From the NCBI GenBank assembly GCA_963698085.1, contig OY969122.1:1674001-1738000 (forward strand): a stretch of 64,000 bases of DNA. The letters are read 5' to 3'. The notes below the pieces were generated by a model. The model saw nothing but the letters and a program-made list of their open reading frames with translations. It was not told the DNA's origin and did no database searches. Positions 1 through 5,969 of this stretch are shown in pieces (within the stretch, counting starts at the first letter, position 1; each line of letters begins with the position of its first letter). This DNA is from VRUE01 sp963698085 (GTDB lineage: Bacteria; Actinomycetota; Thermoleophilia; Solirubrobacterales; 70-9). The position numbers and the translations under genes are program-made.

Positions 1-1
1 G

Positions 2-400
2 GCCAAAGGCGAGGAGGTCATCCTCGGCATCACTAAGGCCTCGCTGGCGACCGAGTCGTTCCTCTCCGCGGCCTCCTTCCAGGAGACGACCAAGGTGCTC
101 ACCGATGCCGCGCTGGAGGGCAAACGCGACAAGCTGGTCGGGCTCAAGGAGAACGTCATCATCGGCAAGCTGATCCCCGCTGCGACCGGGCTCAAGCACT
201 ACCGCACGCTGGCGGTAGAGCCGGCAATCCCGATCGAGCCGCCCTCAGACGACGACCTGCTCGACGAAGACGAGCTGGCGGCCGAGCTGGGCGTCGATGG
301 GGATGAGACCCCGGTGGAGAGCTTTGGGCCTTCGTTTGCCGAGGAGCTCGAGGAGCTCGCGCAGGAGATCGAGTCGAGCTCGGAGGACAAACCGTCGTAG
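2..400 (+). CDS. rpoC: RNA polymerase beta' subunit, C-terminal end (partial)
   Basis: This is the last 132 residues of the largest catalytic subunit of RNA polymerase; the gene begins before the window. The reading frame opens at base 2. The stretches GITKASLATESFLSAASFQE and LVGLKENVIIGKLIPAATG are hallmark beta' C-terminal sequences. After about residue 85 the protein ends in an acidic tail rich in Asp, Glu and Ser, a common actinobacterial ending. A family A palindrome starts 16 bases after the stop, followed by a strong hairpin, so transcription of the rpoBC unit probably ends before the convergent gene at 689-1402. Confidence 0.98.
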   Translation, partial: AKGEEVILGITKASLATESFLSAASFQETTKVLTDAALEGKRDKLVGLKENVIIGKLIPAATGLKHYRTLAVEPAIPIEPPSDDDLLDEDELAAELGVDGDETPVESFGPSFAEELEELAQEIESSSEDKPS

Positions 401-416
401 TCGCTTAGGTAGGGGG

Positions 417-538
417 GAGGGACCGGGGTGTCCCTCCCGCTTGCTGGGTTTTTCGTCTGAGTGGTGGCCGGCCGTCCGAGGTCGCCGGCGGGACGAAAAA
501 GAGGACGCCGCTGCGCGAGAGGGACACCCCGGTCCCTC
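417..538. repeat. Family A palindromic repeat, copy 1
   Basis: The outer arms are 20-base exact complements: gagggaccggggtgtccctc at 417-436 and its reverse complement at 519-538. A nested inner pair, tttttcgtc (449-457) and gacgaaaaa (492-500), is shared with the copies at 25780 and 26710. The conserved core reads ttgctgggtttttcg on one side and gaggacgccgctgcg on the other. It lies just downstream of the rpoC stop. Confidence 0.9.
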
Positions 539-591
539 CTCACGAACGCGAACGGCGGCCGAGATCTGGTCGATCCGGCCGCCGAAGCTCG

Positions 592-632
592 ATTGATGCT
601 TTATCCCCCATATATGGGGACAAAGCATCAAT
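592..632. repeat. Short perfect palindrome between convergent genes
   Basis: The arms attgatgcttt (592-602) and aaagcatcaat (622-632) pair exactly, with an inner tcccc/gggga stem around catatat. The inner tttatcc...ggacaaa resembles the family C core. It lies between the ends of rpoC and the convergent gene at 689-1402, so a terminator role is possible. Confidence 0.7.
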
Positions 633-633
633 G

Positions 634-675
634 AGCGCGACAACGGCCGGGCAAACGCCCGGCCGTTGTCGCGCT
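634..675. terminator. Strong GC-rich hairpin, probable bidirectional terminator
   Basis: Nineteen bases at 634-652 pair exactly with 657-675 around the loop aaac. It sits between convergent genes (rpoC and the secreted repeat protein), where a two-way terminator is expected. There is no clean T-run after the stem on the plus strand, only tgggtttgggt, so termination efficiency is uncertain. Confidence 0.7.
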
Positions 676-688
676 TGGGTTTGGGTGT

Positions 689-1402
689 CTACGGGGCGAG
701 GCAGAGGGCGTAGACGGTGATCGTGCGGGTTGCGGCGGTTTTGTTCGAGGCCGAGTAGAACCAGCCGTTGCCGCTGGGGGCGTTGGAGGTCATCTCGACG
801 CCGAAGACGCTGGCGCCGCCGCCACTGATGATCTGCTCATTGCCCTGGCAAGCCACCGCCACGGCCCCATTCTGGCCCGCGGCGAGGGTGTCCGCGTTGC
901 TGCGCAGGGTCACCGCGGTGAGCTCGTCGGCGCTGATCGCGTTGGCTGCGACCTCGAGTTCACCGACCGAGTTGACGCCCAGGTCGGCCTGGGTCAGCGA
1001 CTCGTTGGCTACCTCCGAGGAGGTGACCGAGTTGGCGGCGAGGTCGCCGGCGGTCAGTGAGTCCGGGGCAACCTCCGGGGAGGCGACCGCGTTTTCTGCG
1101 ATCTCATCCGTTTTGACCGCGTCTTTCTCGATCTCGTCGGATTTGACCGCGTCTTTGGCGATCTCCTCCGAGCCGACCGAGTCGATGGCGAGGTCGACGG
1201 CGGTCACGGCCGCGTCGGCGATTTTGACCGACTGGATCGCGTTGTCGCGCAGGTCGACCGTACGGACGGTGCCGTTGACGATCTGGGCTGAGCGGACGGC
1301 TAGCTTCGGTGCCGCGACGGCGGTGCCGACGAGGGCGAAGCACAGAGCCACGCAGCTGATCACGAGGGCGGGGGAGGGGCGGAACTTGCTCTTGTTGGTC
1401 AT
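689..1402 (-). CDS. Secreted protein with short Val-Asp/Ser-Glu-Ile repeats
   Basis: A 237-residue protein with an N-terminal hydrophobic segment (about residues 12-31, ending AVAA before PKLAV), consistent with a signal peptide. Residues about 40-165 are a run of roughly ten-residue imperfect repeats of the form DAV-x-S-x-EIA, for example DAVKSDEIEK and DAVKTDEIAE. Such repeats suggest a regular solenoid or fibrous stalk. The C-terminal 70 residues (GGGASVFGVEM onward) look like a small globular beta domain. Resembling proteins are common as exported hypotheticals in Solirubrobacterales (recalled, not searched). The function is unknown. It is divergent from the flavin monooxygenase and convergent with rpoC. 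Confidence 0.8.
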   Translation of the reverse strand: MTNKSKFRPSPALVISCVALCFALVGTAVAAPKLAVRSAQIVNGTVRTVDLRDNAIQSVKIADAAVTAVDLAIDSVGSEEIAKDAVKSDEIEKDAVKTDEIAENAVASPEVAPDSLTAGDLAANSVTSSEVANESLTQADLGVNSVGELEVAANAISADELTAVTLRSNADTLAAGQNGAVAVACQGNEQIISGGGASVFGVEMTSNAPSGNGWFYSASNKTAATRTITVYALCLAP

Positions 1403-1477
1403 CGGGGGTCTCCTTTCGTTGGTTTTGATTCCCGATGGCCACAGCTTCGGCTGGATCTGGCTCTGCGACTACGGACC

Positions 1478-1503
1478 CAGGGGGTGAAGTTGTTCACCCC
1501 CTG
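1478..1503. promoter_or_regulatory. Perfect inverted repeat in a divergent intergenic region
   Basis: CAGGGGGTGAA (1478-1488) and TTCACCCCCTG (1493-1503) pair exactly around gttg. It lies between the divergent secreted protein gene (start 1402) and the monooxygenase (start 1585). It could be an operator for a dimeric regulator or a hairpin in a leader; the sequence alone does not decide. Confidence 0.45.
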
Positions 1504-1540
1504 TGCGTGGGGGCCGGAGGCCCTCGCCCACAATTGCTTT

Positions 1541-1554
1541 TGGCCAGCTGGCCA
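1541..1554. promoter_or_regulatory. 14-bp perfect palindrome upstream of the monooxygenase
   Basis: TGGCCAGCTGGCCA reads the same on both strands and lies 30 bases before the ATG at 1585, in a position suited to an operator. No regulator gene is adjacent, so its partner is unknown. Confidence 0.35.
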
Positions 1555-1584
1555 GTAACGCCGGCCTTGGGTAGATTCCGGGCC

Positions 1585-2946
1585 ATGAGCGAGAAGGTCT
1601 GCATCATCGGCGCGGGGTCGTCCGGGCTTACGGCTTGCCAGGTTTTGGGCGCGCGCGGCATCCCGTTCGACTGCTTTGAGAAGGGGTCGATGATTGGGGG
1701 GACCTGGCGTTATGAGAACGACAACGGGACTTCGTCCGCGTACCGGTCCTTGCACATCAATAGCGCCCGCAAGCTCATGTCCTACAAGGCGTTCCCTATG
1801 CCCGAGGACTATCCGGACTACCCCAGCCACTGGCAGGTGGCCAGGTACTTCGACGACTACGCCGAACACTTTGGGCTCAAGGAGAAGATCACCTTTCGAA
1901 CCGAAGTGATCGACGTGCAGCCAGTCGGCGACACGGGTGGTAGAGGTTTGTACCGCTATACGGGACAAACCTCTACCGCACCCTGGGAGGTCACGGTGGA
2001 GGGTCCCGATGGGCGTCGGACCGAAACCTACGGGGCGATGCTTGTCGCGAACGGCCATCACTGGAAGCCGCGCTGGCCTGAACCTCCCTTCGCCGGCGCC
2101 GAGGAGTACGAGGGCGAGCAGATGCACGTCCACCACTACCGCGAGCCAGACGTGCTCGAGGGGAAGCGCTTGCTCGTGCTCGGGATCGGCAACTCGGCCG
2201 TCGACGTCGCCGTCGAGTCCTCGCGAATCGCCGATAAGACCTTCCTTGCGATGCGGCGCGGCGCCTACGTACTGCCGAAGTTCCTCGGCGGCAAGCCGAT
2301 CGACGAAGCCTCGCCGCCGATCAGCACCTACCTGCCGATGTCCGTGCGGCGTTTCTTCATGAACCGGCTGCTGAAAATGACGGTCGGCGAAATGACCGAT
2401 TACGGCCTGCCGAAGCCCGACCACAAGTTGCTCGAGGCCCACCCGACCGTTTCCTCGGAGTTGCTCCCCCGGATCGGCCATGGGGACATCACGGTCAAGC
2501 CCAACATCGATCGCTTCGCCGGCGATCGCACCGTGCGCTTCGAGGACGGCAGCGAGGAGGAGGTCGACCTCGTCGTCTACTGCACCGGCTACGAGATCGA
2601 CTTCCCCTTTCTCGACAAGGAGGTCTTCGCCGCTCGTGACAACCGCATGCCCCTCTACAAGCGGGCCGTCTCGGTGGAGAACTCAGGTCTCTACTTCCTA
2701 GGTTTCGTCCAGCCTTTGGGTCCGATCATGCCGATAGCCGAGGCCCAGTCCGAATGGATAGCCGACCTGCTCACCGACGGCGCAACACTTCCTCCGGCCG
2801 AGGAGATGCGCAAGGAGATCTCAGCTTACGAACGCTGGATGGACAAGCGCTTCGTATCGTCGAAGCGCCACACGATTGAGGTCGACTTCCACCCCTACCT
2901 ACGAGAGATTCGTCGAGAGAGAAAGCGGGTTACGCAGGCGGCTTAG
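1585..2946 (+). CDS. Flavin-containing monooxygenase (FMO/Baeyer-Villiger type)
   Basis: A 453-residue FAD- and NADPH-dependent oxygenase. The FAD-binding GAGSSG motif lies at residues 9-14, just after the chosen ATG; the frame stays open upstream to 1435 but that part has no family sequence. A second dinucleotide-binding motif, GIGNSA, is at 200-205. The CTGYEIDFPF motif near residue 333 and FAGAEEYEGEQMHVHHYRE (about 170) fit the FMO family signature. The substrate cannot be read. Residues 119-131 (GRGLYRYTGQTST) are encoded by a perfect palindrome of repeat family C inserted in frame. A family A palindrome begins directly after the stop. Confidence 0.93.
   Translation: MSEKVCIIGAGSSGLTACQVLGARGIPFDCFEKGSMIGGTWRYENDNGTSSAYRSLHINSARKLMSYKAFPMPEDYPDYPSHWQVARYFDDYAEHFGLKEKITFRTEVIDVQPVGDTGGRGLYRYTGQTSTAPWEVTVEGPDGRRTETYGAMLVANGHHWKPRWPEPPFAGAEEYEGEQMHVHHYREPDVLEGKRLLVLGIGNSAVDVAVESSRIADKTFLAMRRGAYVLPKFLGGKPIDEASPPISTYLPMSVRRFFMNRLLKMTVGEMTDYGLPKPDHKLLEAHPTVSSELLPRIGHGDITVKPNIDRFAGDRTVRFEDGSEEEVDLVVYCTGYEIDFPFLDKEVFAARDNRMPLYKRAVSVENSGLYFLGFVQPLGPIMPIAEAQSEWIADLLTDGATLPPAEEMRKEISAYERWMDKRFVSSKRHTIEVDFHPYLREIRRERKRVTQAA
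1939..1977. repeat. Family C palindrome inside a coding region, copy 1
   Basis: ggtagaggtttgt (1939-1951) and acaaacctctacc (1965-1977) are exact complements around the 13-base loop accgctatacggg. The same core, tttgt-13 bases with gctat-acaaa, recurs at 56880-56922 and 60044-60088. Here it is read through in frame by the monooxygenase gene. Confidence 0.85.
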
Positions 2947-3277
2947 CAGGAGGAGTCGGGGTGCCCCTCCTGATTGCTGGGGTTTTCGCCTGGCGGCTCG
3001 CTCCTCTCGCCGACTCGCCAATGCGAAAACCAGGACGCCGCGAATCAGGATGGGCACCCCGACTCCTCCTCAGAGCGTCAGCGCCGCCGCTGGGGAGATC
3101 GTGAGGTCCCCGGGGCCGCGTGGGCATCGGGTGCCAGCGGTTGAAGCCATCGCCGGAGTCTCCGTCGGCAGCTTCGTCCTGTGGAGCCTTACTTGCCCAC
3201 CAGACGAGCCATAGTGCCCCCAGCACCGGGATCTTGAGGACGACCAGCAGGAAGAAGATCGGCAGGAATCCCTCCAT
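2930..3277 (-). CDS. Small single-pass membrane protein, hypothetical
   Basis: A 115-residue protein starting MEGFLPIFFLLVVLKIPVLG, which gives one transmembrane helix at about residues 4-28, followed by a charged and Pro/Arg/Gly-rich cytoplasmic tail. Proteins of this shape occur as hypotheticals in Solirubrobacterales (recalled). The last 40 or so codons run through a family A palindrome (2948-3070), and the stop lies inside the 3' end of the convergent monooxygenase gene. The ancestral protein was probably shorter and the repeat replaced its stop. Function unknown. Confidence 0.55.
   Translation of the reverse strand: MEGFLPIFFLLVVLKIPVLGALWLVWWASKAPQDEAADGDSGDGFNRWHPMPTRPRGPHDLPSGGADALRRSRGAHPDSRRPGFRIGESARGASRQAKTPAIRRGTPTPPAKPPA
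2948..3070. repeat. Family A palindromic repeat, copy 2
   Basis: The outer arms aggaggagtcggggtgccc (2948-2966) and its exact reverse complement (3052-3070) differ from those of copy 1 yet pair perfectly. Inner arms GGTTTTCGC (2981-2989) and GCGAAAACC (3023-3031) and cctgatt/aatcagg also pair. The gaggacgccg core of the family appears as caggacgccg. It starts directly after the monooxygenase stop and overlaps the 3' end of the minus-strand small membrane protein. Confidence 0.88.
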
Positions 3278-3321
3278 CAGGTCAGTGTAGACGCACGATC
3301 CGGGTAGGCGGGGCGAAGCGG

Positions 3322-3798
3322 TTAGAGGCCGTTGGCCCAGACGGTCAGCGCCTCGACCTGGACCTCGACGAGGCCGATCTCCGGCTCGGTCGGCACGAGC
3401 AGAGTTGGCTCCTCGCGGCCCCGCGCCCACTCGTAGCAGCTCTCGTCGAAGCTGTCGTCGATCCAGGCCAACGGCCGTCCTTTGCCGTACTCGTCCAGCG
3501 GACCCAGCTTCCAGTGGGCGGAGCCGAAGCGAGCGGCGCCGTCGAAGCTGAGGAACGGCAGCTCCGGCAGGCCGAGCATATTCGGCAGATAGTCGTTCGC
3601 TTTCTCCTCCCAGCCCGTGGCCCAGACCAAGTCGTAGTGCTCGCTCAGCCGCTTCAACCTGAAGCCGGCCATCACCGAGATGCAGTGCACCATCCCGTCA
3701 ACCAGCTCGAACTTCGCTTCGGAGCGGTCGGGGGGCTCGTCAAATCCAAACAAGGAGATGACCCCGTCCACATCGACGGCGAGGATGGGTTTGCTCAT
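3322..3798 (-). CDS. HAD-like hydrolase, hypothetical
   Basis: A 158-residue protein of the haloacid dehalogenase-like fold. The start MSKPILAVDVDGVISLFG contains the motif I sequence DVDGV (Asp nucleophile at residue 9), VWATGWE provides a motif II-like Thr, and LAWIDDSFD is the acidic motif IV. Short proteins of this sort appear in actinobacteria as secreted-enzyme-like or phosphatase-like hypotheticals. The reading frame stays open 13 codons further upstream into repeat B1, but the ATG at 3798 fits the family start. The substrate is unknown. It lies downstream of rpsG on the same strand with repeat B1 between them. Confidence 0.75.
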   Translation of the reverse strand: MSKPILAVDVDGVISLFGFDEPPDRSEAKFELVDGMVHCISVMAGFRLKRLSEHYDLVWATGWEEKANDYLPNMLGLPELPFLSFDGAARFGSAHWKLGPLDEYGKGRPLAWIDDSFDESCYEWARGREEPTLLVPTEPEIGLVEVQVEALTVWANGL

Positions 3799-3811
3799 AT
3801 CCAAAACCTTA

Positions 3812-3929
3812 AGAGGCCGGGTGGGCGGGGCTGGCAAGGACGCAGGGAGTGAGGTGAGGGGAGCGCACTACCGTGCGTGACCCGATCCGAACGACTGAGG
3901 ACGCCGCCAGGCGCGTCCACCCGGCCTCT
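3812..3929 (-). repeat. Family B palindromic repeat, copy 1
   Basis: The outer arms agaggccgggtgg (3812-3824) and ccacccggcctct (3917-3929) pair exactly. Read on the minus strand, the interior (tcggatcgggtcacgcac, a CGCAC/GTGCG hairpin, gcgctcccctcac and ctccctgcgtccttgccag) closely matches copies 2 and 3 at 4876 and 52006. It fills the gap between rpsG and the HAD-like gene, and its right arm includes the rpsG stop. Confidence 0.85.
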
Positions 3930-4398
3930 ACCAGCGGTAGTGAGCGAAGGCCTTATTCGCCTGGGCCATGCGGTAGATGTCGTCCTTGCGCTTCCAAGCG
4001 CCCCCCTGCTGCTGGAGCGAGTCGAGGATTTCGCTGGCGAGCCGCTCCGACATTGAGTACTCGCGCCGATTGCGGGCGAAGTCGACCAACCAGCGCACCG
4101 CCAGGGTGCGGGCCCGCCGGGCCGGAACCTCGACCGGCACCTGGTAGGTGGCGCCGCCGACCCTTCGCGAGCGGACCTCGAGCACCGGGGTCAGTTGTTT
4201 GATCGCCGCCTCGAGCGTCTCGACCGGGTCCTCGCTGGAGCGCTCGCCGACGATCGCCAGCGCGTCGTAGACGATTCGCTCGGCAAGCGACTTCTTGCCG
4301 TCGCTCATCACTTTGTTGATCAGCTGCTGAACCAACCGGTTACGGAAGCGGGCGTCGGGTTCTACCGGACGAATCTGTGCGGCGGAACGGCGCGGCAC
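3928..4398 (-). CDS. rpsG: 30S ribosomal protein S7
   Basis: The 156-residue primary assembly protein of the 30S head, which binds the 3' major domain of 16S rRNA near the exit site. The start MPRRSAAQIRPVEPDARF and the segments LAERIVYDALAIVGER and VGGATYQVPVEV are diagnostic, and the length is standard. It follows rpsL on the minus strand with 78 bases between, the normal rpsL-rpsG order, but the pair points away from fusA. The stop lies in the arm of a family B repeat. Confidence 0.98.
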   Translation of the reverse strand: MPRRSAAQIRPVEPDARFRNRLVQQLINKVMSDGKKSLAERIVYDALAIVGERSSEDPVETLEAAIKQLTPVLEVRSRRVGGATYQVPVEVPARRARTLAVRWLVDFARNRREYSMSERLASEILDSLQQQGGAWKRKDDIYRMAQANKAFAHYRW

Positions 4399-4476
4399 TA
4401 GATGCCCCGACTCGTGGCGGCGTGCGCCTGGGGGCGCGTCATCCAGGTGTGTGGGGTCGCGGGGCGGGGCATCTAA

Positions 4477-4872
4477 CTAGGAGGCCTTGACGCCGTAGAG
4501 GGAACGGCCCTGTTTGCGGTCGGAGACGCCGGCGGCGTCGAGCGTGCCGCGGACGACCTTGTAGCGGACGCCCGGCAGATCCTTGACCCGGCCGCCGCGT
4601 ACCAGCACCACCGAGTGCTCCTGCAGGTTGTGGCCCTCGCCGGGAATGTAGGTGGTGACCTCCATCCCGTTGGTAAGGCGCACACGGGCGATCTTGCGCA
4701 GAGCCGAGTTCGGCTTCTTCGGCGTTACCGTGGCGACGCGGGTGCAGACACCGCGCCGTTGCGGCGCCGCGACCCTCTTCTTGCCCCCTTGCCCCGACTT
4801 GAGGCCCGGCGTCGTCGTCTTCTTCTTAGGCCGCTTGCGGCCCTTGCGAATAAGTTGGTTCGTGTTAGGCAC
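4477..4872 (-). CDS. rpsL: 30S ribosomal protein S12
   Basis: A 131-residue decoding-centre protein. The family start is PTINQLIRKGR; here it is VPNTNQLIRKGRKRPKKK, so the GTG at 4872 is chosen although the frame is open further upstream. The segments TPKKPNSALRKIARVRLTNG and YIPGEGHNLQEHSVVLVRGG carry the streptomycin-site lysines (KPNS) and the conserved loop. There is no clear Shine-Dalgarno sequence. The 65 bases upstream lie in repeat B2, and the membrane protein gene at 4938-5945 precedes it on the same strand, so it may be co-transcribed. Confidence 0.98.
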   Translation of the reverse strand: MPNTNQLIRKGRKRPKKKTTTPGLKSGQGGKKRVAAPQRRGVCTRVATVTPKKPNSALRKIARVRLTNGMEVTTYIPGEGHNLQEHSVVLVRGGRVKDLPGVRYKVVRGTLDAAGVSDRKQGRSLYGVKAS

Positions 4873-4875
4873 GGC

Positions 4876-5022
4876 CCGGCATGGTACAGGTCTGCTGCAA
4901 ACCGTCGTCTGGCTACGTCCTCGGTCGGCTGTCTCGCTCACGCACTTGGAAGTGCGCTCGCTTCACCAGACCTCCCTGCGTCCTTGCCAGACTTGGTTTT
5001 CACAGCCCTGTATCCATGCCGG
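4876..5022 (+). repeat. Family B palindromic repeat, copy 2
   Basis: The outer arms ccggcatggtacagg (4876-4890) and cctgtatccatgccgg (5007-5022) pair with one bulge. The interior ctgcaaacc, gctcacgcac-ttgg-aagtgcgctcg hairpin, cctccctgcgtccttgccag and acttggttttcac match copies 1 and 3. It separates rpsL from the upstream membrane protein gene and encodes the last 28 or so residues of that protein on the minus strand. Confidence 0.82.
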
Positions 5023-5945
5023 TTGCGAACCGTGAGCGTCTTTCTGGACAGGAGCAATCCGCCCAGCATCAACCCAGCCGCAGCGGCGATCTGGGCGTAG
5101 AAGCCCTCGTAGAGGATCGCCTTGGCGCCGGAGAAGCGCGATGACTCGGCACCGGCGTCGAGGCCGGCCGGCAGGTCGACGAGGAGGATGACGGCGAGGC
5201 TGAGCAGGCCGAGGGCGAAGACAATCCGGCCCAGCCCCCGGCGACGCTCGTTGCGCAGCGCCGCGAGCGCGAGCGCTGCGGCGAGCAGGGCGACGGGGAT
5301 CAGCAGGAACGCGTGGGCCTCGCCCGCGGTCTTGGTGCCGACCGTGGGAGCGCTGGCCGCCGCCAGGCCGGCGTAGCCGGACTGGCCAATCTCAACCGCG
5401 CGGTAGTCGACGAACTGGGTCGCGATCAGGCAGGCGGCGGCGCCGACGATGGTCAAGCAGATCGCCCGCTGTGGCGTCAGCACTGCGCTGGCTCGGGTTG
5501 CCACCCCCCGCGCCCAAGCCGCGGCGCGCAGCAGGCGCCGTTCGAGCCAGGCGAGGCGGCGGAAGATGAAGGCCCCGATCGGACGTAAGCGCCGGCCGAG
5601 GCGCCCGCAGAGGGTTCGAATCCGGCGTCCGACACGGACGATCGGCGGCCAGGCCCGCTGCAGAAACCGGTTGAGGCGCCGGTCCAGCGCCCGGGTCCAA
5701 GCCCCAACCCGTGGCCCTCGTACGAGCAACCCATTAAGCCGCCGATCGGCACTCCGCGTAAACGCCTCTGCCCGCACCCGTGCGACCATTGCCCGCCGCC
5801 GCGCCGCTGCTATCATCGCGCGTCGCTCAGGCTTCTTTTTCGCAGTTCGTTTCGCCGGGCCCGCGAGGGCCTTTTTCATGCGCCGATCCCGGCGGTTCCT
5901 GCCGGAGGGCTTCGACTTCTTAGATCTCGCTCGTCCCCACTTCAT
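4938..5945 (-). CDS. Membrane protein of unknown function with basic N-terminal arm
   Basis: A 335-residue product. The first 150 residues are strongly basic (many Arg and Lys, with MKKALAGPAKRTAKKK at residue 23), then come about four hydrophobic segments: around AICLTIVGAAACLIATQF, FLLIPVALLAAALALAAL, IVFALGLLSLAVILLV and IAAAAGLMLGGLLLS. The basic arm probably stays cytoplasmic. The start could be the ATG at 5945, only 24 bases from the divergent fusA start, or the ATG at 5879. The C-terminus is encoded by repeat B2. The family is not recognised; its position upstream of rpsL suggests co-transcription with rpsL-rpsG. Confidence 0.7.
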   Translation of the reverse strand: MKWGRARSKKSKPSGRNRRDRRMKKALAGPAKRTAKKKPERRAMIAAARRRAMVARVRAEAFTRSADRRLNGLLVRGPRVGAWTRALDRRLNRFLQRAWPPIVRVGRRIRTLCGRLGRRLRPIGAFIFRRLAWLERRLLRAAAWARGVATRASAVLTPQRAICLTIVGAAACLIATQFVDYRAVEIGQSGYAGLAAASAPTVGTKTAGEAHAFLLIPVALLAAALALAALRNERRRGLGRIVFALGLLSLAVILLVDLPAGLDAGAESSRFSGAKAILYEGFYAQIAAAAGLMLGGLLLSRKTLTVRNRHGYRAVKTKSGKDAGRSGEASALPSA

Positions 5946-5969
5946 AAAGGCAACGCTTACCTTAAGACA

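Noticed and set aside
417..538. Family A repeats as ordinary intrinsic terminators only
   Set aside because: Copy 4 lies between divergent starts, the core is conserved beyond what a terminator needs, and there is no consistent T-run after the stem; a terminator role for single copies remains possible.
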